Shown here in pieces: positions 40,148 through 48,040 of a DNA stretch of 64,000 bases; position 1 is the first letter of the stretch, and every line of letters starts with the position of its first letter. Made by a program: the position numbers and the translations under genes. Source of the DNA: Reyranella sp. (GTDB lineage Bacteria; Pseudomonadota; Alphaproteobacteria; Reyranellales; Reyranellaceae); the NCBI RefSeq assembly GCF_017305915.1, contig NZ_JAFKJN010000007.1, positions 62,001-126,000 of the forward strand. The letters run 5' to 3'. The notes below the pieces were generated by a model. That model was given only the letters and a program-made list of their open reading frames with translations. It was not told the DNA's origin and ran no database searches.

Positions 40148-41736
40148 TCCCGGCCGCGGCGGCGGCGCAGAACGGCTACAGCTTCATCGACGCGGACAAG
40201 TCCGCCGTCCGCTACGGCGTGGCGGACGCGGACAAGTCCGCCGTCCGCTACGGCGTGGCGCCGATGAAGCCGGCGATGAGCTGCGCCGCGGTCTCGGGCC
40301 TGGCCACAGCCGACACCACCATCCTCTCGGCACGCACCGTGCCGGCCGCCGACGGCGTTCCCGAGCACTGCCGCGTCACCGGCCTGATCGCCCCGGAGAT
40401 CCGCTTCGAGCTCAACCTGCCGGCCAACTGGAATCGCCGCTTCTACATGCACGGCAACGGCGGCTTCGCCGGCGAGAGCCCCGAGTTCGGGCCGCGGCCG
40501 ATGTATCGGGCCAATGCGCTGAAGCAGGGCTTCGCCGTGGTGCAAACCAACACCGGCCACGACGCCCAGGGCGAGCCGCTGGCGAGCTTCGCCCTCAACT
40601 ACCAGAAGCGCGTCGACTACGCCTTCCGCGCGGTGCATCTCACCGCCGTCGAGGGCAAGCGCCTCACCGCGGCCTACTACGACCGCGCCGCGTCCTATTC
40701 CTACTGGGACGGCTGCTCGACCGGCGGGCGGCAGGGCCTGATCAGCGCCCAGCGCTACCCGCAGGATTTCGACGGCATCCTGGCCGGCGCGCCTGTCCTG
40801 AACTTCGTCGACACGGTGACGCAGAGCCTGTGGAACGGGCTGGTGCTGAGCGAGACTCCGGTGTCGCTCGCCAAGCTGAAGCTGGTGGCCGACGCGACCC
40901 TGGCGCGCTGCGACGCCAGGGACGGGCTGAAGGACGGCCTGATCGACGATCCGCGCAAGTGCGATTTCAATCCCGCCCGCGACGTCAGGCAGTGCGCGGC
41001 CGGCCAGGACGGCGACGACTGCCTGACGGCGGCGCAGAGCGCGGCGGTGAAGACGATCCACGAGGGCCTGCAGGTCAACGGCAAGCCGCACCTGTTCGGC
41101 TATCCGATCGGCTCGGAAGCGACCGGCTTCTCGACGACGGCCGGCGGCAAGATGACCAGCGGCTGGGATCTCTGGCTGACGCCGCCGCCCGGCGGCAAGT
41201 CATTCCAGCACGCCTTCGGCGACAGCTTCGTGCGCTATTGGGCATCGCCCAAGACCGATCCCGCGATCGATCCGGCCAAGTTCGACTTCGACAAGGACAT
41301 GGCCAGATTCGTCGACGCCCGCGCGCTCCTGAACGCGACCGAAACAGACCTGTCGCCGTTCCGCTCGCGCGGCGGCAAGCTCCTGATGTATTTCGGCTGG
41401 GCCGACACCGCGCTCGCGCCGCTGATGGGCATCGACTACTACGAGAAGGCGGTCGCGAAGAACGGCCCGCAGACTGGCGAGTTCTTCCGGCTGTTCATGG
41501 TGCCCGGCATGTTCCATTGCCGGGGCGGCGTCGGGCCGGACCGGCTGGACGGGCTGACGGCGCTGATCAACTGGGTCGAGAACGGCACCACGCCGGCGAC
41601 GATCACCGCCACCCAGATGACCGACGGCAAGCCGGTGCGCACGCGCCCGCTCTGCCCCTATCCGCAGGTCGCGCGCTTCTCCGGCAACGGCAGCCCCGAC
41701 GACGTGGCCAACTTCGCCTGCAAGGCGCCGGACTGA
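40108..41736 (+). CDS. Tannase/feruloyl esterase family protein, secreted
   Basis: This 542-aa protein has a signal peptide (MARTTGVLAALALIPAAAAA) and the tannase-family catalytic core. The nucleophile lies in WDGCSTGGRQGL, the acid in YFGWADTALAP and the histidine in GMFHCRGG. The Cys in GCSTGG and the Cys after His (HC) form the family's CS-D-HC disulfide. It should hydrolyse aryl esters such as ferulate or gallate esters in the periplasm or outside the cell. Right after the signal peptide, residues 28-51 are a perfect 12-residue tandem (DADKSAVRYGVA twice). GAGGGGAG lies 7 nt before the ATG. A link to the CoA-transferase just upstream (activation of the released acid) is inferred. Confidence 0.9.
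   Translation: MARTTGVLAALALIPAAAAAQNGYSFIDADKSAVRYGVADADKSAVRYGVAPMKPAMSCAAVSGLATADTTILSARTVPAADGVPEHCRVTGLIAPEIRFELNLPANWNRRFYMHGNGGFAGESPEFGPRPMYRANALKQGFAVVQTNTGHDAQGEPLASFALNYQKRVDYAFRAVHLTAVEGKRLTAAYYDRAASYSYWDGCSTGGRQGLISAQRYPQDFDGILAGAPVLNFVDTVTQSLWNGLVLSETPVSLAKLKLVADATLARCDARDGLKDGLIDDPRKCDFNPARDVRQCAAGQDGDDCLTAAQSAAVKTIHEGLQVNGKPHLFGYPIGSEATGFSTTAGGKMTSGWDLWLTPPPGGKSFQHAFGDSFVRYWASPKTDPAIDPAKFDFDKDMARFVDARALLNATETDLSPFRSRGGKLLMYFGWADTALAPLMGIDYYEKAVAKNGPQTGEFFRLFMVPGMFHCRGGVGPDRLDGLTALINWVENGTTPATITATQMTDGKPVRTRPLCPYPQVARFSGNGSPDDVANFACKAPD
40189..40260 (+). repeat. Perfect 36-bp in-frame tandem duplication in the tannase gene
   Basis: The 36-bp unit 40189-40224 is repeated exactly at 40225-40260, with no mismatch even at third codon positions. 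It encodes DADKSAVRYGVA twice, just after the signal peptide and before the catalytic domain. Perfect identity suggests a recent duplication by slippage, and the copy number may vary among strains. Confidence 0.95.
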
Positions 41737-41762
41737 ATCGCCCTTATTCATCACCTCATATT

Positions 41763-41786
41763 CCTCTCCCCCGGTAGGGGGAGAGG
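41763..41786. repeat. CCTCTCCCCC palindrome (REP-like / bidirectional terminator)
   Basis: CCTCTCCCCC (41763-41772), loop GGTA, GGGGGAGAGG (41777-41786): ten perfect pairs between convergent genes. A second GAGAGGGGGAG follows. This kind of CTCTCCCC-loop-GGGGAGAG element is widespread between genes in proteobacteria. There is no T-run. Confidence 0.65.
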
Positions 41787-41812
41787 CGAGGAGAGGGGGA
41801 GCGCGTCGATGC

Positions 41813-42349
41813 TCAGCTCCGACGGTCGGGCTTGCCGTCACCGTCGCGGTCGCGCCAGTTGCCGTTCGACCGGTTGTTGTTGCCGACGTTCGGGGTCGGC
41901 GTCGGGCGCGGGTTGTTGTTGGCCTGCGGGGCCGGCGGCGTCGGCCGCGGGCGGTCGACATGCTGTGGCGGCGGGTTGTTGTCGCGGCCGCCGTCCCAGC
42001 GATGGTCGTTGCCGCGATTGTCGCCCCAGCGATGGTCGTTCCAGCGGTCATTGTCGCGGGTCCGCACGGGCACCGGCGTCGGCACCGGCACGTAGCGCGT
42101 CTGGGTCACCACCGTCGGCGACGGATTGTAGTAGTAATTGTTGACTCTCGGCGTCGCGTAATAGCCCGGCGAACTGTAGTAGCTGCTCGACGGGTAGTAG
42201 CCGTTCGAATAACCGTTCGAATAGCCATTCGAATAGCCGTTGCCGTAGTAGCCGTTGCTGTAGCCGTAGCCCTGGTCCATCGACCCGACGCAGCCCACGG
42301 TCGTTACCGCTATGGCGGCCATGGCGACGAGCCCTTTGACGTTGCGCAT
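41813..42349 (-). CDS. Asn/Gly/Tyr/Pro-rich lipoprotein of unknown function
   Basis: This 178-aa protein, with start ATG at 42349, opens MRNVKGLVAMAAIAVTTVGC, a lipoprotein signal with Cys20 as the likely lipidated residue. The mature part is low complexity: a YSNGY repeat block (about residues 28-45), a Tyr-rich stretch, the basic/Trp segment RWNDHRWGDNRGNDHRW, and an Asn/Pro-rich tail ending RDGDGKPDRRS. It has no recognisable catalytic domain. It is probably an envelope-attached surface or structural protein. The long open frame upstream of 42349 is not supported. Base composition is less GC-rich than its neighbours, especially in the repeat block. Confidence 0.78.
   Translation of the reverse strand: MRNVKGLVAMAAIAVTTVGCVGSMDQGYGYSNGYYGNGYSNGYSNGYSNGYYPSSSYYSSPGYYATPRVNNYYYNPSPTVVTQTRYVPVPTPVPVRTRDNDRWNDHRWGDNRGNDHRWDGGRDNNPPPQHVDRPRPTPPAPQANNNPRPTPTPNVGNNNRSNGNWRDRDGDGKPDRRS
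42201..42236 (-). repeat. Three 12-bp tandem units encoding YSNG
   Basis: Reading the plus strand, the units are CCGTTCGAATAA, CCGTTCGAATAG and CCATTCGAATAG, a 12-bp period, followed by a more degenerate CCGTTGCCGTAG. On the coding (minus) strand they give successive YSNG units of the lipoprotein. Each unit contains the palindrome TTCGAA. This is slippage-prone DNA inside a coding region. Confidence 0.85.
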
Positions 42350-42524
42350 TTTCGCCTCCAGAGGGGCGCCCCTTCGACGGGTCCTTCCCACTACAGGACG
42401 TACGCAACCGACTAGGGCGCCGGGCGGCGCAATTGTGGCAAGAAGAACGCCGCGTCTCACATCGTCGTGAAGCACGGCGTCCCGGGGAGCGTCGGTTCTG
42501 TCGGGGCGACAGGGGCGCGCTTGG

Positions 42525-44048
42525 CTACAAGGCGCCGGGAGCCGGACCCTTCGCCCGTTTCGCATTCAGCTTCGGCGGATGCGTGACAATCGACTTCAGC
42601 GCCGGCACCGGCTTCTCGAGCTTCTTGAGGTTCGGCAACGGCCGCGCCAGGCCGGGGATGGTCTTGAACGCCTGCTCCATGGCGTGCGCGGCGCCCAGCA
42701 CCTCGCCGTCGCCGCGGAAGCGGCCGATCACCTGCAGGCCGAACGGCATCTTCTTATGGTCGAGGCCGCAGGGCAGCGAGACGGCGGGGTTCGAGGTCAG
42801 CGTCACGAAGTACTTGGTCGCCATCCAGTGATAGTAGGTGCCGAGCTTCTTGCCGTCCATCTCCGAGAGGTAGAGCTGCTTCCACGGGAACGGTGTGAAG
42901 CCGACCGTCGGGCCGATCACCAGGTCGTAGTCCTTGTAGATCTCCTGGAAGGCGCGGAAGATTCGCGTCTGCTCGCCGTGCGCCCAGGCGAAGTCGGCCA
43001 GGGTCAGCTTCGCGCCCAGCTCGTAGTTGGCGATGATGTTCGGCCCGAGCATCTTGCGATTGTTGATGTAGGCGTCCCGGTAGCGCGACAGGAAGCTCAC
43101 GGCACGGATCACGTCGAAGCAGCGGTCGGCGCCGCCGTAGTCGACGTCGACCTTGTCGAAGCGGCGGAACAGATGCTTCATCGCCTTGACCTTCTCGCGG
43201 AAGGTCTGGCGGATGCCCTTCTCGACCGGTGCGCCGCCGAAATCCTCGGTGTAGGCGACCTTGAGGCTGCCGAGATCGACCGGCCACGGCTCGGCATAGG
43301 CGTCGGCCTCGAGCGGGAAGCTGAGGGGATCGCTGTCGTGCTGGCCGATCTGCGTGGCGTAGAGCAGACAGACATCGGCGACGTTGCGGCCCATCGGGCC
43401 GAGCACGGAGATCGGCGTCCAGCCCATCGCACGCCGCTCGACCGCGACCATGCCGGGCGAGGGGCGGAAGCCGACGATGCCGCAGAACGCCGCCGGGTTG
43501 CGCAACGAGCCGCCGGTGTCCGAGCCGGTGCAGACCGGCAGCATGTCGGTGGCGAGCGCCACCGCCGAGCCGCCCGACGAGCCGCCGGGGTTGAGCATCG
43601 GATTGAACGGATTGCCCGTGGCGCCCCACACCGGGTTGCGGCTGTTCGAGCCGGCGCCGAACTCCGGCACGTTGGTCTTGCCGACCACGACCGCGCCGGC
43701 GGCGCGCACGCGGCCGACCATGACGTTGTCGTGGGCCGGCACGAAGTCGCGATAGAGCGGCGAGCCGTAGGTGGTGAGGAGGTCCTGGGTCTCCTCGAGA
43801 TCCTTGATGCCGGTCGGCAGGCCGTGCAGCAGCGGCAGATCCTCGCCGCGGCGCACCGCGGTCTCGGCGGCCTTGGCTTCCTTGCGGGCGCGGTCGACGC
43901 ACATCGCGGTCACGGCGTTGACCGCCGGATTGATCCGCTTGATCTGCTGCAGGCAGGCTTCGAGCAATTCGACCGGGGAGATTTCCTTGGTGCCGATGCG
44001 GCGGCGCATTTCCACCGACGACAGCGCCAGCAGGTCTTGGTTGGCCAT
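42525..44048 (-). CDS. Amidase (amidase signature family)
   Basis: This 507-aa amidase-signature enzyme has the catalytic lysine in LPTGIKDLEETQ (about residue 82), the Ser/Gly-rich signature NPGGSSGGSAVALA with the cis-serine, and the nucleophile Ser in GSDTGGSLRNPAAFCG. It hydrolyses an amide to acid and ammonia in the cytoplasm; length and motifs are normal. It follows the cytosine-deaminase-like amidohydrolase by 17 bp on the same strand, so the two probably act on one nitrogenous substrate, with a Bug binding protein encoded divergently. Confidence 0.93.
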   Translation of the reverse strand: MANQDLLALSSVEMRRRIGTKEISPVELLEACLQQIKRINPAVNAVTAMCVDRARKEAKAAETAVRRGEDLPLLHGLPTGIKDLEETQDLLTTYGSPLYRDFVPAHDNVMVGRVRAAGAVVVGKTNVPEFGAGSNSRNPVWGATGNPFNPMLNPGGSSGGSAVALATDMLPVCTGSDTGGSLRNPAAFCGIVGFRPSPGMVAVERRAMGWTPISVLGPMGRNVADVCLLYATQIGQHDSDPLSFPLEADAYAEPWPVDLGSLKVAYTEDFGGAPVEKGIRQTFREKVKAMKHLFRRFDKVDVDYGGADRCFDVIRAVSFLSRYRDAYINNRKMLGPNIIANYELGAKLTLADFAWAHGEQTRIFRAFQEIYKDYDLVIGPTVGFTPFPWKQLYLSEMDGKKLGTYYHWMATKYFVTLTSNPAVSLPCGLDHKKMPFGLQVIGRFRGDGEVLGAAHAMEQAFKTIPGLARPLPNLKKLEKPVPALKSIVTHPPKLNAKRAKGPAPGAL

Positions 44049-44065
44049 TCTTTCCTCTCAGTCGA

Positions 44066-45304
44066 TCAGGGCTTGTGCAGGCGCACGGGCTCGCGGGTCA
44101 CGGTGCGACGGCCGCGCTTGAAGGCGGCGAGTACCGGCGCGACGGTGCGCAGCGCGGTGATGGAGTCGGGCGCATCGAGCATCACCAGGTCGGCGGGATT
44201 GCCGACGGCGACGCCGTAGTCGTCCTTGCGCATCAGGCGTGCGGCGGAACTCGTGGTCATGTCCCACAGCGCCTTCACCTCGTCGTCGTTGCCGCGCTGG
44301 GTGACGATCGCGTGCATGTTGACCTGGCGCAGCAACTGACCGTCGCCGAACGGCGTGAACGGGTTGAGGATGTTGTTCGAGGCGACCGAGCAGGTGACGC
44401 CGCGCTCGGTGAGGTAATTCAGGTCGACCACGTTGCGCGGGACGTTGTGGTCGGTGTGGCGGCCGCCGAGATAGAGGTCGGTCGCCGTCAGCACGGTGGC
44501 GGCGACGCCGGCATCGGCCATGCGCCTGGCGACCTTGTCGAGGTCCTTGAACGGCATCGTCGCGAGCTTGCCGACATGGCCGACGGCAACGCGGCCGCCC
44601 CATTTGTATTTCTCGGTGAGATCACAGACCAGCAGCGTGTGCAGTTCCTCGGCCGAGGCGCCGCTGTCGAGATGCATGTCGATGTCGACGTCGAACTCGC
44701 GCGCCATCTCGAAGACGCGGCGGATCTGCGCCGCCCAGTCGCTGTCGTAGTTGGGCGCAGCGCCGACGACCGTCGCACCGTTCTTGAGGGCGGCGACCAT
44801 CAGCTCGTCGGTGCCGGGATTGTTGGTCAGGCCCTCCTGCGGCATGACGCAGACCTCTAAATCGATCGCCCATCTATACTTGTCGATCAGGGCCTTCACG
44901 CCTTCGACGCCGCGCAGGCCGATCTTGGGATCGACCTCGGCATGGGTGCGCATGCGGGTGGCACCGTGGCTGATGCACTTCTCGATCGTGCCTGAGGCGC
45001 GCTCGATCACGTCCTCGACCGTGAAGGTGTGCTTGACCGCCGACACGCGCTCCATCGCGAGGTGCGGGTTGCGCTTGGTCGTGTGCTCGCAGCGGCCGAG
45101 GATGCACGATTTGTCGAGATGGATATGGGTCTCGACGAAGCCCGAGCAGACCAGCCGGCCGTGGCCCTGCACCTCTTCCTTCGCCGCGCCGAGGCCGCGC
45201 GCGATGGCCGCGATTCGGCCGTCCTTCACGCCGATGTCGGTCGTGGGCTGATCGGGCCTGGCGTCGGCCAGCCGCACGTTGCGCAGGACTGTTTCGAAAT
45301 CCAT
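44066..45304 (-). CDS. Cytosine deaminase-like amidohydrolase
   Basis: This 412-aa metal-dependent hydrolase of the amidohydrolase superfamily (cytosine deaminase/atzC-like branch) has the zinc motif FVETHIHLDKSCIL (H-x-H, about residues 58-71), MRTHAEVD, DIDMHLDSG and the late Asp region CSVASNNI. Members deaminate or hydrolyse cyclic N-compounds such as cytosine, isoguanine or triazines. The ATG at 45304 faces the Bug gene 54 bp away. The amidase gene follows 17 bp downstream. Together they look like a degradation module for a cyclic amide or N-heterocycle; that is inference. Confidence 0.87.
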   Translation of the reverse strand: MDFETVLRNVRLADARPDQPTTDIGVKDGRIAAIARGLGAAKEEVQGHGRLVCSGFVETHIHLDKSCILGRCEHTTKRNPHLAMERVSAVKHTFTVEDVIERASGTIEKCISHGATRMRTHAEVDPKIGLRGVEGVKALIDKYRWAIDLEVCVMPQEGLTNNPGTDELMVAALKNGATVVGAAPNYDSDWAAQIRRVFEMAREFDVDIDMHLDSGASAEELHTLLVCDLTEKYKWGGRVAVGHVGKLATMPFKDLDKVARRMADAGVAATVLTATDLYLGGRHTDHNVPRNVVDLNYLTERGVTCSVASNNILNPFTPFGDGQLLRQVNMHAIVTQRGNDDEVKALWDMTTSSAARLMRKDDYGVAVGNPADLVMLDAPDSITALRTVAPVLAAFKRGRRTVTREPVRLHKP

Positions 45305-45358
45305 CGGAAACGCTACTCCGCCATTGAGGACGGCACGCATGTTGCCCCACACTGGATC

Positions 45359-46324
45359 ATGCTGTCTCGACGGAATTTCCTGATCGCCGCGTCCGCGGCA
45401 CCCGCGATCGCCAACGCGCAGACCGCGTGGCCGACCAAACCGATCCGCTGGATCGTCAACTTTCCGCCGGCCGGCGCGGCCGACATCCTTTCGCGCACGC
45501 TGGCTGAATGGTTCGGTACGCGGCTGGGCCAGCCGATCGTGGTCGAGAACAAGCCCGGCGCCGGCGGCCTGCTGGGTGCCGACATCCTCGCCAAGGCGAA
45601 GGGCGACACGCACCTCGTGATGATGTCGAGCGCCGCCTCGCACGGCATCGGGCCGGTGCTTTACAGGGATGTGCCCTACGATGCGCTGGCCGATTTCACG
45701 CACATCCAGCTCGTCGGCACCTTCCCGACGGTGCTGGCGGTGAGCGGCACCTCGCCGATCAAATCGGCCAAGGAGCTGATCGACCAGGCGCGCGCCGAGC
45801 CCGGCAAGGTGACCTACGGCTCGGGCGGCAACGGCACCATGAACCATCTCACCGGCCAGTTGCTGGCGGCCAAGACCGGCGTGACCCTAACGCACATTCC
45901 ATATCGCGGCTCGGCACCGGCGATGAACGACCTGATGGGCGGCCAGATCGTGGCGCTGATGGAAAGCCTGCCGACGGCGATCGGCTACTTCTCGTCGGGC
46001 CGCATGCGGCCGCTCGCGGTCAGCGAGGACCAGCGCTCGCCGACCCTGCCCGACGTGCCGACTTTCCGCGAAGCGGGATTCGAAGGCGTCGTGACCACCA
46101 ACTGGTTCGGCTTCTCGGCGACCGCGGGCCTTCCGCCGGAGATCGCCAAGCGCTGGGAGAGCGAGATCCAGACCGCGCTCAAGAGCGACGAGGTGAAGGA
46201 GAAATTCGCCAGGATCGGTGTGCGGCCCGGGACGATGGGCTCGGAGGCCTATACCGCGCTGATCCGTAGCGAGCTCGATCGCTGGCGCGAGGTGATTCGC
46301 GCCGGAAATATCCGCGCGGACTGA
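45359..46324 (+). CDS. Bug-family (TctC-like) periplasmic substrate-binding protein
   Basis: This 321-aa protein starts at 45359 with a twin-arginine-like signal peptide (MLSRRNFLIAASAAPAIANA). It continues with the Bug family signature WPTKPIRWIVNFPPAGAADI, NKPGAGGLLGADILAKA and YRGSAPAMNDLMGGQI. Bug proteins bind carboxylates or other small compounds in the periplasm and feed tripartite tricarboxylate transporters, whose membrane subunits are not in this window. It is divergent from the amidohydrolase-amidase pair. A REP-like palindrome follows its stop. Confidence 0.92.
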   Translation: MLSRRNFLIAASAAPAIANAQTAWPTKPIRWIVNFPPAGAADILSRTLAEWFGTRLGQPIVVENKPGAGGLLGADILAKAKGDTHLVMMSSAASHGIGPVLYRDVPYDALADFTHIQLVGTFPTVLAVSGTSPIKSAKELIDQARAEPGKVTYGSGGNGTMNHLTGQLLAAKTGVTLTHIPYRGSAPAMNDLMGGQIVALMESLPTAIGYFSSGRMRPLAVSEDQRSPTLPDVPTFREAGFEGVVTTNWFGFSATAGLPPEIAKRWESEIQTALKSDEVKEKFARIGVRPGTMGSEAYTALIRSELDRWREVIRAGNIRAD

Positions 46325-46327
46325 TCT

Positions 46328-46418
46328 GTCGTCCTGAGCGCAGCGAAGGACCTCATGGCGATTGCCAGCGGGATGCTCGTCGAAACGTCATGAGATCCTT
46401 CGCTTCGCTCAGGATGAC
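46328..46418. repeat. REP-like imperfect palindrome, copy 1
   Basis: A 30-nt arm at 46328-46357 (core CCTGAGCGCAGCGAAGGA) and a 30-nt complementary arm at 46389-46418 (core TCCTTCGCTTCGCTCAGGA) match at 27 of 30 positions around a 31-nt loop. It lies between the Bug gene and the thiolase gene. The same core with small changes occurs at 58729-58803. Such elements are common intergenic repeats, and their accidental translation gives the peptide EILRFAQDD seen in an upstream frame of the thiolase gene. Confidence 0.85.
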
Positions 46419-46460
46419 AGCGCGAGTGTCACAGGGCACGATGCGCGCCGGAGGAAACCC

Positions 46461-47621
46461 ATGGCGCATGCGCTTCGCGAGAAGGCCGCAATCAGCGGTG
46501 TCGGCGATACGGCTTACACGAGAGGAACGACCAAGAGCGGCCTGGCGCTGCAGCTCGAAGCCAGCCTGAAGGCGATCGAGGATGCCGGCCTGTCGCCGCG
46601 CGACATCGACGGCGTCGTGCCGTATTTCCCTGGCGGCGGCATCGCCGAGGACTTCATCGCCAATCTCGGCCTACCCGATCTCACCTTGTCGCTGTTCGTT
46701 CCGATGGGCGGCGCGACCTGCGTCGCCGCGATCCAGAGCGCCGCGATGGCGGTCGCGACGGGCGTTTGCAAGAACGTGCTGATCTCGGTCGGCCGCACCG
46801 GCTATTCCGGCGCGCGCGTCTCGACCCGCCTGCAGCAATTCCCGCAGTTCGCGCTGGCCGCCGAATTCGAGGCGCCGATCGGCATGTTCGCGCCGGCCCA
46901 GCTCTACGCCCAGGGTGCGCGGCGGCACATGGAGCTCTACGGCACGACGGCGCGCCACTTCGCCGAGGTCGCGGTGAAGACCCGCGAGCACGCGATCCTC
47001 AACGGCAACGTCGTGATGAACAAGCCGCTGACGGTCGAGGAGCATCACGCCTCGCGCATGATCAGCGATCCGTTCCGGCTGTTCGACTGCAGCCTGGAAA
47101 GCGACGGCGGTGCCGCGATCATCGTCAGCGCCGCCGATCGCGCGCGCGACCTCAAGAAACCGCTGGTGACGATCATGGGCGTGGCCGAGGGCCATCCCGA
47201 ATCGCCGGCCTCGATCGCGCAGCGGCCCGACCTGCTCGACTTCGGCCTCACCAAGGCTTCCGCGCGGGGTTATGCGATGGCCGGTGTCGGTCCCAAGGAC
47301 ATCGACGTCGCCGAGATCTACGACTGTTTCACCTTCACCGTGCTGCGCCAGCTCGAGATCCTGGGTTTCTGCAAGACCGGCGAAGGCGGGCCGTTCGTGA
47401 TGGACGGCCGCATCGGCATCGGCGGCGAGCTGCCGATCAACACCCATGGCGGCCTGCTGAGCCAGGGCCATGTCGTCGGCCTCAACCATGTGATCGAGCT
47501 GACGCGCCAGCTTCGCTGCGAAGCCGGCAAGGCGCAGGTCAAGGAGGCGGAGGTCGGCCTCGTCACCGGCTACGGCGACATGGGCGACGGCTCGCTCGCC
47601 ATCCTGAGGAGGGCCGCATGA
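46461..47621 (+). CDS. Thiolase-family acyl-CoA acetyltransferase (SCP2-type)
   Basis: This 386-aa protein starts at 46461 with GGAGGAAA upstream; an earlier frame only translates the REP-like repeat. Family features are KAAISGVGDTAYTRGTTKSG at the start, VPMGGATCVAAIQSAAMAV carrying the thiolase active Cys region, and HGGLLSQGHVVGLNHVIEL with the C-terminal histidine. This SCP2/lipid-transfer type of thiolase commonly pairs with a DUF35 Zn-ribbon protein, which indeed follows with a 4-nt overlap. It probably cleaves or forms a beta-ketoacyl-CoA. Confidence 0.9.
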   Translation: MAHALREKAAISGVGDTAYTRGTTKSGLALQLEASLKAIEDAGLSPRDIDGVVPYFPGGGIAEDFIANLGLPDLTLSLFVPMGGATCVAAIQSAAMAVATGVCKNVLISVGRTGYSGARVSTRLQQFPQFALAAEFEAPIGMFAPAQLYAQGARRHMELYGTTARHFAEVAVKTREHAILNGNVVMNKPLTVEEHHASRMISDPFRLFDCSLESDGGAAIIVSAADRARDLKKPLVTIMGVAEGHPESPASIAQRPDLLDFGLTKASARGYAMAGVGPKDIDVAEIYDCFTFTVLRQLEILGFCKTGEGGPFVMDGRIGIGGELPINTHGGLLSQGHVVGLNHVIELTRQLRCEAGKAQVKEAEVGLVTGYGDMGDGSLAILRRAA

Positions 47622-48040
47622 GCACCGCGCCTCAACCTGCCCCTCTCCCGGAGCGGCCGATGCCGGTGCCGACGCGCGAGAGCCAGGCCTATTGGGACGG
47701 CCTGCGCGACGGCAAGCTGATGCTGCAGCACTGCGCCTCGTGCGGAAAGGTGCGGCACTATCCGCGGCCGGTCTGCCCGCACTGCTTCTCGATGGAGAGC
47801 GAGTTCAAGGCCGCACCGCTCACCGGCAAGGTCCACACCTGGACGGTGTGCCATCACCCGTTCAATTTCTTCTTCAAGGCCCAGTCGCCCTTCATCGTGG
47901 CGCTGGTCGACATGGACGCGGGCGTGCGCATCAACGCGCCGCTGCGCGGCATCGCCGAGGGCGATCTCGAGATCGGCCAACGCGTCACCCTGGCTTTCGA
48001 GCCGATCACCAAGGACATAACGCTCCCATACTTCACATGA
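47618..48040 (+). CDS. DUF35 (OB-fold/rubredoxin-like Zn-ribbon) acyl-CoA-associated protein
   Basis: This 140-aa protein has an N-terminal helix, a zinc ribbon (CASCGKVRHYPRPVCPHC, near residues 38-55) and a C-terminal OB-fold (GKVHTWTVCHHPFNFFF, PFIVALVDMDAGVRINAPL). DUF35 proteins form complexes with thiolases and related acyl-CoA enzymes and are required for their activity. The start overlaps the thiolase stop, and the stop overlaps the next Bug gene start. The three genes form one coupled unit. Confidence 0.92.
   Translation: MSTAPQPAPLPERPMPVPTRESQAYWDGLRDGKLMLQHCASCGKVRHYPRPVCPHCFSMESEFKAAPLTGKVHTWTVCHHPFNFFFKAQSPFIVALVDMDAGVRINAPLRGIAEGDLEIGQRVTLAFEPITKDITLPYFT

Noticed and set aside
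42201..42236. CRISPR or intergenic repeat
   Set aside because: The 12-bp units are inside a coding frame and encode YSNG repeats of a lipoprotein.
46362..46460. Earlier start for the thiolase
   Set aside because: These codons translate the REP-like palindrome (EILRFAQDD). The ATG at 46461 has GGAGGAAA and the family N terminus.
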